This document shows, piece by piece, positions 36,708 to 44,792 of a stretch of 64,000 bases of DNA. Positions within the stretch are counted from its first letter, which is position 1, and each line of letters begins with the position of its first letter. Position numbers and translations under genes: made by a program. Origin of the DNA: Hydrogenophaga sp. (GTDB lineage Bacteria; Pseudomonadota; Gammaproteobacteria; Burkholderiales; Burkholderiaceae_C); assembly GCF_011390835.1 (NCBI RefSeq), contig NZ_JAABRQ010000012.1, positions 1-64,000 on the forward strand. The letters are read 5' to 3'. The notes under the pieces are model-generated. The model saw only the letters and a program-made list of their open reading frames with translations, was not told the origin of the DNA and did no database searches.

Positions 36708-37309
36708 GGCGCGCGCGCGCTCACGCGTTGCAGCAAGGTCTCGCGCATCGCGGGTTGCGAGGTTTTAGGCGAGAGCCAGATGCCGAAGAAGAGGCGCGAG
36801 AAGCGGTCGTCCGCCACCTCGCCCAGCAGGCGGTCATTCAGGTAGAAGGCGGCGCCCCGACCCGGCGTGTGCACGCCGGTGATGCGGTCGCCCTTCTTCA
36901 CATCGGGAAACAGCGCGCGCATGGCGGCCTGCCATTGGGTGGCCAGATCGGGCGCGATGGTTTCCAGATCGCGCATCTCGTCGATCGACCGTTTGGCGAT
37001 CTCGGCACCTTTGAAATTGCGCAGGTACTGCAGCTCCAGGGCAAATGGCTGCTGGCCGAATTGGGTGCTGTCAAAGCCGGGCGAGGCGAACAGGCGCGCG
37101 TCGTAGACCTCGAAACCCCAGACCCGCAGGCGCGCGTTGCCCACCACCTGCTTGCCTTGCAGCGCCTCAGTGAGCACCGGCTCGGGCGTGTTGGCGCGTG
37201 CGGGCAGGGCCAGCGCCAAGGCCGCCAGCGCCAGCAGGCTCGCGGCGGCGAGCGCGGTGAAAGGCGCGGCAGGACGGGCAACGATGAACGTTGTGCGGGC
37301 TCGGGTCAT
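36704..37309 (-). CDS. Chalcone-isomerase-like periplasmic protein
   Basis: A 201-residue exported protein. A signal peptide ends with PARA|N at about 40. The body resembles the chalcone-isomerase-like family (PF16036), with RVWGFEVYDARLFASPGF near the start and GAAFYLNDRLLGEV and RLFFGIWLSP near the end. Bacterial members have no known enzyme activity and may bind fatty acids. ATG at 37309 is preferred because AGGAG lies seven bases upstream. It is 20 bases downstream of the methyltransferase gene. Confidence 0.85.
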   Translation of the reverse strand: MTRARTTFIVARPAAPFTALAAASLLALAALALALPARANTPEPVLTEALQGKQVVGNARLRVWGFEVYDARLFASPGFDSTQFGQQPFALELQYLRNFKGAEIAKRSIDEMRDLETIAPDLATQWQAAMRALFPDVKKGDRITGVHTPGRGAAFYLNDRLLGEVADDRFSRLFFGIWLSPKTSQPAMRETLLQRVSARAP

Positions 37310-37329
37310 GTGGCTTCTCCTGAGGCAGT

Positions 37330-38601
37330 TCAACCTGGCTTGCGCAAGGTGAACTGCACAACATCGATGTTGCCTTCGGCAAAGGCGGCTTCGCAGTAGG
37401 CCAGGTAAAACTCCCAGATGCGCAGAAAACGCTGGTCGAAGCCGAGCTGCAACACGCGCTCCTGCTGCTGCAGGAAGGCATCGCGCCAGAGTTGAAGCGT
37501 GCGCGCGTAGTCAGGGCCAAAGGCAAACTGGTCGACCACCTGCAGACCGGCGCGCTCGGCTTCGGCGTGAAAGCGCGAGGGGCTGGGCAGGCAGCCACCG
37601 GGGAACACGTACTGCTGGATGAAATCGGTGCTCTTGAGGTAACGGTCAAACAGCGCGTCGTCGATCACGATGCTCTGGATGCAGGCCTGACCGCCGGGCT
37701 TGAGCAGCTTTTCCACCGCCTGGAAGTAGGTGGGCCAGTACGCCTGCCCCACGGCCTCGACCATTTCGATCGAGCAGATGGCGTCGAAGGGGCCGTCCTG
37801 GATGTCGCGATAGTCCTGCAAACGCAGGTCGGCTTGGTCGGTGACGCCGAGCTTGGCCATGCGCTGCTGCGCAAACGCCAGTTGTTCGGTGGAGAGCGTC
37901 ACGCCGGTCACGGTGGCGTCGAACTCGGTGGCGCCCAGCTCGGCCAGCGCACCCCAGCCGCAGCCGATCTCCAGCACACGGTCGCCCGCTTTCACGCCGG
38001 CCATGCGCAGCGCGCGCCGCACCTTGGCGCGCTGGGCGTCGCCCATGCTTTGCTCTGGTGTCTCGAACCAGGCCGACGAGTAGTTCATCGTGTCGTCCAG
38101 CCACAGCTCGTAGAAGGCGTTGCCCAGGTCGTAGTGGGCGTGGATGTTCTTGCGGCTATTGGTTTTTGAGTTGCGGTTGAGCAGGTGGCGCACGCGGTAG
38201 GCCAAGCGGCCCAGCCAGGAGCCGTAGACCATGTCTTCGATGTCGCGCCGGTTGGTGATGAAGAGGCGCAGCAGGTCGGTGAGGTCGGGCGTGTGCCAGT
38301 CGCGGGCAATGTAGGTTTCGGCAAAGCCGATGTCACCCGACTTCAGCGCCGCACTGCACACATTCCAGTTGTGCCAACTCATGCTGGCAGCCGGGCCCTG
38401 GCCGTCGCCGAAGCGCTGGATACTGCCATCGGGCAGTTGCAGCGTGAGGCTGCCGTGGCGCAGGCGCTGCAGCATCTGCAGGATGGTGCGCGCGGCGGCC
38501 GGTGCGTTGCGGGGCAGATCGAATCCAGCGGGGTGGCGTTGGGCGGTCGAAGAGGTCATGGGCTTGTGGGCAGGTCTGACGAAACGGATGAAAGAAGACA
38601 C
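37330..38601 (-). CDS. Cyclopropane-fatty-acyl-phospholipid synthase-family methyltransferase
   Basis: An S-adenosylmethionine methyltransferase of up to 423 residues. The SAM loop is VLEIGCGWGALAE, followed by TGVTLSTEQLAFA, with the CFA-type IVSIEMVEAV-like element (CSIEMVEAVGQAYW) and an SDFIQQYVFPGGCLPS-like end. These enzymes methylate or cyclopropanate unsaturated acyl chains in membranes; in light-induced clusters they may make methyl-branched or furan fatty-acid precursors. A GTG at 38601 directly follows the DUF1365 TGA (coupled start); ATG at 38559 is the alternative. It is mid-operon. Confidence 0.88.
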   Translation of the reverse strand: MSSFIRFVRPAHKPMTSSTAQRHPAGFDLPRNAPAAARTILQMLQRLRHGSLTLQLPDGSIQRFGDGQGPAASMSWHNWNVCSAALKSGDIGFAETYIARDWHTPDLTDLLRLFITNRRDIEDMVYGSWLGRLAYRVRHLLNRNSKTNSRKNIHAHYDLGNAFYELWLDDTMNYSSAWFETPEQSMGDAQRAKVRRALRMAGVKAGDRVLEIGCGWGALAELGATEFDATVTGVTLSTEQLAFAQQRMAKLGVTDQADLRLQDYRDIQDGPFDAICSIEMVEAVGQAYWPTYFQAVEKLLKPGGQACIQSIVIDDALFDRYLKSTDFIQQYVFPGGCLPSPSRFHAEAERAGLQVVDQFAFGPDYARTLQLWRDAFLQQQERVLQLGFDQRFLRIWEFYLAYCEAAFAEGNIDVVQFTLRKPG

Positions 38602-39429
38602 TCAGCGCATTTGCGCCGGGTCCGGGGCGTGGGCCGCGGTCACGAAATCGGCCGGCGGCGCGGGTTGGCGGAAAAACGGCGCCTTCTTGATCCACAGGTG
38701 CAGAGCCTGCCAGTGGATGCGGGCGATCACGCCGAAGGTCATGGCCGGGTAGCGAAAGAGCGCGCGCCGGGTGCTGCGCGCATCCAGCGGCAACAAGCTG
38801 CCGCTCACGCTGGTGTTGATGAGCACGTCTGACCCGTCCTGGTCGAAGTAGTCGATGCGCGCCACGGTGCGAGCCACGGCGTTGGCCGACGCATCGGCCT
38901 CGGTGCGCATGAAGACGAAGCGGTAGTGGCCGCGCACGGGACAGAACGGCGACACATGGAACACCTTGCTGGCGGTGCAGGGGACGCCGTAGTGTGGTGC
39001 GTCGAGCAGGTAGCAGTGGCGTTCACCAAAGGTGTTGTTGACTTCGGCCACCACCGCGCGCAGCGAGCCGTCGCTGCGGTGGCAATACCAGAAGCTCACC
39101 GGCCTGAAGCTGTAGCCCAGCACGCGCGGGTAGGTGTGCAGCCAGACTTCGCCCTGGGCATCGGTGACGCCATGCTGCTGCAGCAAGCCATCGATCCAGT
39201 CCAGACAGTCGCCGCGGCCGTCGCCGTGGTCGCGGTCGTGGAAGGCGAGCGTGGCTCGCCGGTTGCGCGCCAGGGCGCCATTGCCATGGGCCTTGAGGCT
39301 GCGCAGCGGCAGCATCAGGAAGTAGGTGGGGTAGGCAAACGCATGGTGGCGGGGGCGGTGCCGCGTGTGGCGCACTTGTCCAAAACCGATCTGTGCGACG
39401 GCTGGGGTGGGTGCCTGGCCCTGGGTCAA
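38602..39429 (-). CDS. DUF1365 family protein
   Basis: A 275-residue protein of the DUF1365 family. The start is typical, FGQVRHTRHRPRHHAFAYPTYF (residues 15-36, of which the VRH and HAFAYP elements are diagnostic), followed by YPRVLGYSFRPVSFWYCHR and HVSPFC. Members sit between an FAD oxidoreductase and a CFA-type methyltransferase, as here, and are presumed to act on the same lipid. TTG at 39429 overlaps the upstream stop as TTGA; a GTG at the VRH valine is the other option. The very long frame upstream is antisense-free but belongs to the oxidoreductase in another phase. Confidence 0.87.
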   Translation of the reverse strand: MTQGQAPTPAVAQIGFGQVRHTRHRPRHHAFAYPTYFLMLPLRSLKAHGNGALARNRRATLAFHDRDHGDGRGDCLDWIDGLLQQHGVTDAQGEVWLHTYPRVLGYSFRPVSFWYCHRSDGSLRAVVAEVNNTFGERHCYLLDAPHYGVPCTASKVFHVSPFCPVRGHYRFVFMRTEADASANAVARTVARIDYFDQDGSDVLINTSVSGSLLPLDARSTRRALFRYPAMTFGVIARIHWQALHLWIKKAPFFRQPAPPADFVTAAHAPDPAQMR

Positions 39430-40793
39430 GCAAATACCCCGGGCAAGGCGGCGCGGCGCGCGGTGGCGTCGTCCGTGGCACTGACCATGTGGTGCGTCTG
39501 CATCAGGTGGCGTGCGGCCTGCAGGCCCGACTTCAGGCCGTCTTCGTGGAAGCCGTAACCGGCCCAGGCGCCTGCAAACCAGGTGTGCTGGCGCCCTTGC
39601 AGCGCGGGCAACTGCGCTTGCGCGCGGATGGCAGCGAGGTCGAACACCGGGTGGGCGTATTCGTAGCGACCCACGACCTGATCGGGCGCGATCTCGCCCT
39701 GCGGGTTGAGCGAGACCACCACTGGCTGGGGCACCGGCAGGGGTTGCAGGCGATTGAGCAGGTAGTGCAGGCAGACCTGGGCGCTCTCGCGGTCGGCCGA
39801 GGGCGCGCGTTCGTAGTTCCAGGCGGCCCAGGCGCGCGGGTTGGCGGGCAGCACCGAAGCGTCGGTGTGCAGCACGGCCTGGTTGGGCTGGTAGCGAATG
39901 GCACCCAGCACGTCGCGCTCGGCGGCGGTGGCATCGTGACCCAGGATGTCCAGGGCCTGGTCGCTGTGGCAGGCCATGACGATGGCGTCGAAGCGCTCGA
40001 CCTGGCCGCGTGTGACGACGCGCACGCCCTGCTCGTCGCGCAGCACCTGCTGCACCGGCGTGTTCAGGCGCTTGTCGGCGATGTTCGCGGTGATCTTCTC
40101 CACATACTGTCGCGCGCCACCTGCCACCGTGTACCACTGCGGTCGGTTGGTGATCTGGATCAGGCCGTGGTTGTGGCAGAAGCGCACCATGGTGGCGACC
40201 GGGAAGGCCAGCATCTGGTCGGTTGGGCAGCTCCAGATGCAACCCATCATGGGCAGGAAATACCAGTCGCGGAATTCGTCGGAAAAGCGCTGTTGGCGCA
40301 GGAAATCGCCCAGGGGCTGCAGCAGCGGGCTGTCGGGACGCAGGTCAACGCCCTGCTGCGCCAGCCGGGAGGTGATGCGGTTGAAGCGCACGATGTCGGT
40401 CAGCATGCGCCAGAAGCGCGGGTTGGCCAGGTTTCCCCGCTGAGCGAACACGGTGGAGAGATCTGAGCCGCTCCATTCCAGCGCCTGCCCGCCGCGCCCG
40501 GCGCCCGGGGCCTTGACGGAGAACGACATGTCGGACTTGGCGATCGGCACGTCCAGGCGGTCGAACAGCGCAAGCAGGTTGGGGTAGGTGCGTTCGTTGA
40601 GCACCAGAAAGCCAGTGTCCACACCGAAGGTCACAGGCTGGCCCTGGGCGTCGGGCAACGTCATGTCCACCGTGTGGGTGTGGCCGCCGAAATAGTCGCC
40701 TGCCTCAAACAGGGTGATGTGGGCCAAGCCTTGCAGCGTGTGGGCCGCAGCCAGCCCGGCGATGCCGGAGCCGACGATGGCCACGCGGGGCAT
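39426..40793 (-). CDS. FAD-dependent oxidoreductase (amine-oxidase type, COG2907-like)
   Basis: A 455-residue flavoprotein. The dinucleotide loop IVGSGIAGLAAAHTL starts four residues in, and the second conserved stretch GGHTHTVD follows at about 43. Later GARQYVEKI and the C-terminal FAGAWAGYGFHEDGL close the FAD site. It resembles the predicted NAD/FAD-binding proteins that partner with DUF1365 and CFA-type enzymes, perhaps as a fatty-acyl desaturase-like or reductase activity. It leads the eight-gene minus-strand operon. ATG 40793 gives the normal N-terminus; ATG 40838 is possible. Confidence 0.88.
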   Translation of the reverse strand: MPRVAIVGSGIAGLAAAHTLQGLAHITLFEAGDYFGGHTHTVDMTLPDAQGQPVTFGVDTGFLVLNERTYPNLLALFDRLDVPIAKSDMSFSVKAPGAGRGGQALEWSGSDLSTVFAQRGNLANPRFWRMLTDIVRFNRITSRLAQQGVDLRPDSPLLQPLGDFLRQQRFSDEFRDWYFLPMMGCIWSCPTDQMLAFPVATMVRFCHNHGLIQITNRPQWYTVAGGARQYVEKITANIADKRLNTPVQQVLRDEQGVRVVTRGQVERFDAIVMACHSDQALDILGHDATAAERDVLGAIRYQPNQAVLHTDASVLPANPRAWAAWNYERAPSADRESAQVCLHYLLNRLQPLPVPQPVVVSLNPQGEIAPDQVVGRYEYAHPVFDLAAIRAQAQLPALQGRQHTWFAGAWAGYGFHEDGLKSGLQAARHLMQTHHMVSATDDATARRAALPGVFA

Positions 40794-41120
40794 CGAGTGA
40801 GTGGAGCCTGGGCTGGGCAGCTTGGGGTCTGCGTACATGCTCAGACCCGGGGGGCCGAGTGGCCCGAGATACAAAAGACTGCGAAGCGCCCCGACGCGAA
40901 CGAGGGAGGGAGGGAGGAGGAGGAGAAGCGCCCCGGGATTTCAGTCAGGCCCCGAAAGGCTTGAAGGCTTCGCAGTTCAAAAACGTTGTTGTCATGGAGA
41001 GCCGGTGGGGCAGAAAAGTTCCGAGGCAAATTGGTCATCATGGCCCTGAGTCGGCTGGGGGGAAACAAGAGTGGATCGTAGGATTATGCACCGAATAGTC
41101 TGATTGTGACTAATCAGTCA
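40794..41120. other. Promoter region of the lipid/oxidoreductase operon
   Basis: The 327 bases between the oxidoreductase start and the glutathione peroxidase stop hold a purine-rich tract (GGGAGGGAGGGAGGAGG, 40904-40920) and, at the far end, a nested palindrome listed separately. No gene was found; a 75-codon minus-strand frame has no recognisable features. Confidence 0.6.
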
Positions 41121-41127
41121 CTATTTG
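41093..41127. promoter_or_regulatory. Nested palindrome, candidate operator for the minus-strand operon
   Basis: GTGACT-AATC-AGTCAC (41106-41121) is a perfect 16-base palindrome. It is nested in a wider imperfect one, AATAGTCTGATT...AATCAG-TC-ACTATT. It lies upstream of the eight-gene operon and only 0.7 kb from a MerR/LitR regulator, so it is a candidate binding site for that regulator; it also overlaps the glutathione peroxidase stop. Confidence 0.5.
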
Positions 41128-41756
41128 GGCGAGATGATTTTTTCAATGTCCCTGATCAAACCAGGGTCATTGGGGTCCAGCGCGCTGGGGTAGCTGCGCA
41201 CGGTCGTGCCGTCCCGGGCGATCAGGTACTTGTGAAAATTCCAGCCCGGTCGTTCCCCGGTGCGCTGGGCCAGCTCTTGGTACAGCGGGTGGGCGTTGCG
41301 CCCCACTACCTGGATTTTGCTGAACATGGGGAATTGCACCCCGAAGGTGTTTTCGCAGAAGTCGGCAATCGCCGCGTTGCTGCCGGGCTCCTGGCGCCCG
41401 AAGTCGTTGGCGGGGAACCCCAGCACCACCAGCCCGCGCGCCTGGTACCGCTGGTGCAAGGCTTCCAGGCCTTTGTACTGGCCGGTGAAGCCGCAGTAGC
41501 TCGCGGTGTTGACCACCAGCACCGCGCGCCCGGCGTACTGACAAAGCGATTGCGGCTTTTCGTCTTGCAGGCGGGGCAGCGTGTGCTGCAGCAGCGTTGG
41601 GCAGGCGGTGCCCGGGGCGGCCGCGCCAGCCGGCTGGGCCTGTGCGCTTGGAACCAGCGCCAGCCCAGCCAGAGCCAGCAGCGCCGAGATCACGCCCCGG
41701 TGAGGGCGCAGGTGGCGAAGAGTCGAAAGTGTTGCTTGGACAAACCACGAAATCAT
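41121..41756 (-). CDS. Exported glutathione peroxidase
   Basis: A thiol peroxidase of 211 residues with a signal peptide (cleavage after about residue 41, SAQA|Q), hence periplasmic. The catalytic cysteine is in NTASYCGFTGQYKGLE, the GPx signature with Cys in place of selenocysteine; GFPANDFGRQEPG and WNFHKYLIARDG supply the Gln and Trp/Asn of the tetrad. It reduces hydroperoxides, probably with thioredoxin-like donors. It is divergent from the LitR-like regulator and transcribed toward the lipid operon. Confidence 0.93.
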   Translation of the reverse strand: MISWFVQATLSTLRHLRPHRGVISALLALAGLALVPSAQAQPAGAAAPGTACPTLLQHTLPRLQDEKPQSLCQYAGRAVLVVNTASYCGFTGQYKGLEALHQRYQARGLVVLGFPANDFGRQEPGSNAAIADFCENTFGVQFPMFSKIQVVGRNAHPLYQELAQRTGERPGWNFHKYLIARDGTTVRSYPSALDPNDPGLIRDIEKIISPK

Positions 41757-41799
41757 GAGGCGCGCTCCATAATAAAGAGAACGATTGAATCATTTGTCC

Positions 41800-42804
41800 A
41801 TGACAAGTTCAAGCCACGCCATCGCCGATGTGGAGCGGGATACCGGTCTGTCCAAAGACACCTTGCGGGTCTGGGAGCGGCGCTATGGCTTTCCCAATCC
41901 GACGCGCGATCCGGTCGGTGAGCGCCGCTACGACGACGACCAAGTGCTGCGCCTGCGCCACCTGCGGCGTCTCCTCGATGCCGGCTTTCGGGCCGGCCAG
42001 ATCGTACCGCTGCCGCTCGACGCATTGTTGTCCCTTCAGGCCGAGCCCACCAAGGGCGTTGACGAGCCGGCAGCCCGACCCGGCCGGCCGGTCGACGCCG
42101 CGTTGATGCGGGAGGCGCCGTCCCATGTAGCGCCCTGGATGGCGCTGCTGCGCCAGCACGACGCGCGCGGTCTGCGCACCGCCATGGAGCAATACCTGCT
42201 GACCCACGGTCTCGCGCGCCTGGTGCGCGATGGCATCACGCCGGTGAACGTGATGGTGGGTCAATCCTGGCTCGAGGGGCAGCTCGCCATCTTTGAGGAA
42301 CACCTGTATTCCGAGGTGGTGCAGCAAGTGCTGCGCCAGGCGCTTGCTCAGCTGGGCGCAGCCCGTCCTGCGGCGCCGCCGCGTGTTTTGCTCACCACGG
42401 TGCCCGGGGAGTCGCACAGCCTGGGCCTTCTCATGGCCGAGTGCGTGATGTCGCTGGAGGGTTGCGAAACCCTGGCGCTGGGCGTGCAGACACCGCTGAC
42501 CGAAATCGTCTCTGCCGCGCAGGCCTGTCGCGCCGATGTGGTGGCCCTGGGTTTCAGCGCGGCGCTCAATCCCCGCGACGTGCGGGCCGCGCTCACCCAA
42601 CTGCGCCGGCAGCTACCGTCCGAGCGAGACCTCTGGACCGGAGGCCAGTGCCCGGCCTTGATCGGCAACGGTCGAGGCCGAGGCGGTCTTCGCCTGGAAG
42701 GCCACTGGCACATGGCCCGGCTGGACGACATCCCGGTGGGCGTGGCGCGCTGGCGGAGCGGCGACCGGCAATACGAAGCCCCGGTCGCAGAACCCCAGAC
42801 ATGA
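41800..42804 (+). CDS. litR: MerR-family cobalamin-binding photoreceptor regulator (CarH/LitR type)
   Basis: A 334-residue regulator. The MerR winged helix (about 6-75) contains SKDTLRVWERRYGFPNP and ERRYDDDQVLRLRHLRRL. A four-helix B12-capping domain follows, with Trp157, Glu167 and His168 in the exact W-x9-EH spacing that marks adenosylcobalamin-sensing CarH/LitR proteins. The cobalamin domain has ESHSLG with His206 as probable lower ligand. Such regulators repress in the dark and release DNA when light breaks the Co-C bond. A TTG five codons upstream (41785) has the better Shine-Dalgarno (AAAGAGA). DUF2256 and the photolyase follow with overlapping starts. Confidence 0.92.
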   Translation: MTSSSHAIADVERDTGLSKDTLRVWERRYGFPNPTRDPVGERRYDDDQVLRLRHLRRLLDAGFRAGQIVPLPLDALLSLQAEPTKGVDEPAARPGRPVDAALMREAPSHVAPWMALLRQHDARGLRTAMEQYLLTHGLARLVRDGITPVNVMVGQSWLEGQLAIFEEHLYSEVVQQVLRQALAQLGAARPAAPPRVLLTTVPGESHSLGLLMAECVMSLEGCETLALGVQTPLTEIVSAAQACRADVVALGFSAALNPRDVRAALTQLRRQLPSERDLWTGGQCPALIGNGRGRGGLRLEGHWHMARLDDIPVGVARWRSGDRQYEAPVAEPQT

Positions 42805-42998
42805 AACCGCGTGGAGACGATCTTCAGCGGGGCGCGGCAGGCTTCAAGGGCAACAAAGCGGCGCTGCCGAGCAAACCCTGTCTGGTCTGCGGCCGTCCGA
42901 TGAGCTGGCGCAAGGCCTGGGCGCGCAACTGGGCGCAGGTGAAGTACTGCAGCGACCGCTGCCGGTCGCAAGCGCCCCGAAGCTCTGCGCCGGCATGA
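42801..42998 (+). CDS. DUF2256 small zinc-ribbon-like protein
   Basis: A 65-residue basic protein. CLVCGRPMSWRKAWARNW and KYCSDRC give the Cys-x2-Cys ... Cys-x3-Cys pattern of DUF2256. The family almost always sits next to FeS-type photolyases or cryptochromes, as here. The ATG overlaps the litR stop (ATGA) and the next gene's start overlaps its own stop, so translation is coupled through all three genes. Function unknown. Confidence 0.9.
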   Translation: MKPRGDDLQRGAAGFKGNKAALPSKPCLVCGRPMSWRKAWARNWAQVKYCSDRCRSQAPRSSAPA

Positions 42999-44563
42999 GC
43001 GAGCTGGCTTCGCGCGTGCGTCGCCTGGTGCTGGTGCTTGGCGACCAGCTCTGGCTCGGCAACCCGGCGCTGGCAGATGTCGATCCCGTGCAAGACCGGG
43101 TGCTGATGATCGAGGCTGCGGGCGAATCCACCGGCGTCTGGAGCCACCGCGCGCGCATCGCCGTGTTTCTCTCGGCGATGCGCCACTTCAGCGATGAGCT
43201 GCAACAAGCCGGCCTGCCGCTGACCTACCTTGCGCTGGACGAGTCTCGATGCGCCGCCGACACGCTGGCCGAGCGGTTAGCCTTGGCCATCGATGCGTTG
43301 CAGCCCCAAGCCCTGTGGGTCTGCGAGCCAGGCGAATGGCGACTGCAACAGGACATCGAAGCCGTGGCACAAGCAGCCGGTGTGCCGCTGACCTGGTGTG
43401 AAGACGTCCACTTTCTTTGCAGCCGTGCGAGCTTTGCCGACTGGGTGCGCGGCCGCAAGGAATGGCGCATGGAGCACTTCTACCGCGCGATGCGGCGCGA
43501 GCACCGCGTGCTCATGGCGGGCGATGAGCCGCTTGGAGGCCAATGGAACTTCGATACCGATAACCGCCGCGCCTACCCCAAGGCTGGTCCGGGTGCCATC
43601 CCCGAGCCGGCCCGGTTTGAACCCGACGACATCACCCAGGAGGTGATCGCGCTGGTGTGCGAACGTTTTCCCGATCACCCCGGATTACTCGATCACTTCG
43701 GCTGGCCCGTCACGCGTGCGCAAGGCCTGGCCGCACTGCACCACTTCATCGACGAACGCCTGCTCGGCTTTGGCCCCTATCAAGATGCGATGTGGAACGA
43801 CACGCCGTATGGCTGGCACTCGCTGCTGTCGGTGGCGCTCAACCTGCACCTGATCCACCCGCGCGAAGTCATCGACGCGGTGGAGGCAGCGCACCACCAG
43901 CGAGGTGCACAGGCGCTGCCGCTGGCCAGCGTCGAAGGCTTTGTCCGCCAGGTGCTGGGCTGGCGCGAGTTCATCCGCGGCGTGTACTGGCAGCAGATGC
44001 CGGGACTGAAAACCGCCAACCACTTTGGCCACACCCGCAAGCTGCCGCGCTGGTACTGGACTGGTGAGACCCAGATGGCTTGTCTTCGCGACACCATCAC
44101 CCAGACGCTGAAGCATGGCTACGCCCATCACATCCAGCGCCTGATGGTCACCGGTCAGTTTGCGCTGCTGGCGCAGATCGATCCGGCGCAGGTCGCCGAC
44201 TGGTATCTCGCGGTCTACGTGGACGCGATCGAATGGGTCGAGCTGCCCAACGTGGCCGGCATGGCGCTCTATGCCGATGGCGGACGCTTTACCAGCAAGC
44301 CCTACATCGCCAGCGGTCAGTACATTGCCCGCATGAGCAACCACTGCGCTGGCTGCCGCTACCAGCCCGCAGAACGCACCGGTTCCCAGGCCTGCCCGAT
44401 CACCACGCTGTACTGGTACTTCCTCGACCAGCACGAGGCCGAGCTAAAGGCCAACCCGCGCACCGCGCTCATGGTGCGCAACCTCACCCGCTTGGGGGAT
44501 GACGATCGTACTGCGCTGCGTGAACATGCACAGCAGGTACTGACTCGCATCGACGCGCTCTGA
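42995..44563 (+). CDS. phrB: FeS-type (6-4) photolyase / bacterial cryptochrome (PhrB-like)
   Basis: A 522-residue flavoprotein of the FeS-BCP group. The start LVLVLGDQLW and the N-terminal alpha/beta domain fit the lumazine-antenna branch. Four cysteines, 363, 451, 454 and 467, have the spacing x87-x2-x12 of the [4Fe-4S] ligands in Agrobacterium PhrB (350, 438, 441, 454). The C-terminal FAD domain has MSNHCAGC and the segment RFTSKPYIASGQYI. The expected role is light-driven repair of (6-4) photoproducts. It is third in the litR unit, coupled by a 4-base overlap. Confidence 0.95.
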   Translation: MSELASRVRRLVLVLGDQLWLGNPALADVDPVQDRVLMIEAAGESTGVWSHRARIAVFLSAMRHFSDELQQAGLPLTYLALDESRCAADTLAERLALAIDALQPQALWVCEPGEWRLQQDIEAVAQAAGVPLTWCEDVHFLCSRASFADWVRGRKEWRMEHFYRAMRREHRVLMAGDEPLGGQWNFDTDNRRAYPKAGPGAIPEPARFEPDDITQEVIALVCERFPDHPGLLDHFGWPVTRAQGLAALHHFIDERLLGFGPYQDAMWNDTPYGWHSLLSVALNLHLIHPREVIDAVEAAHHQRGAQALPLASVEGFVRQVLGWREFIRGVYWQQMPGLKTANHFGHTRKLPRWYWTGETQMACLRDTITQTLKHGYAHHIQRLMVTGQFALLAQIDPAQVADWYLAVYVDAIEWVELPNVAGMALYADGGRFTSKPYIASGQYIARMSNHCAGCRYQPAERTGSQACPITTLYWYFLDQHEAELKANPRTALMVRNLTRLGDDDRTALREHAQQVLTRIDAL

Positions 44564-44792
44564 GCGCAGGGGTTGCATTTCTTCACACACTCGGCCTTGC
44601 CTTCAACAGGTCTGGGGTCAATACTGGTTTGAAATAAATCACGGTTACCGATTCAACCGCTTGATCCAGGTGGACGCATTTAGGGGCGCGCAAGACGTCC
44701 CGCTGGGCCCACCTCGCAACAGAGGGGGAGCCCATGTTGATGACACGATCCCAAGGCTGGTGCAGCCGCTCCCCGACATCCAGGGGCGGCTG
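44564..44792 (+). promoter_or_regulatory. Upstream region of the Hcp/giant-protein operon with a leader frame
   Basis: The 229 bases after phrB contain a more AT-rich patch (TTTGAAATAAATCA, near 44630) that could hold the promoter. A strong Shine-Dalgarno, AGAGGGGGAG at 44721, precedes an ATG at 44734 that opens a 19-codon frame ending in TGATG. The TGA of this leader shares its A with the ATG of the next gene, an arrangement suited to translational coupling. Confidence 0.45.

Noticed and set aside
40841-41068. 75-codon minus-strand frame upstream of the FAD oxidoreductase
   Set aside because: It covers a purine-rich tract, has no family resemblance and no clear ribosome site.
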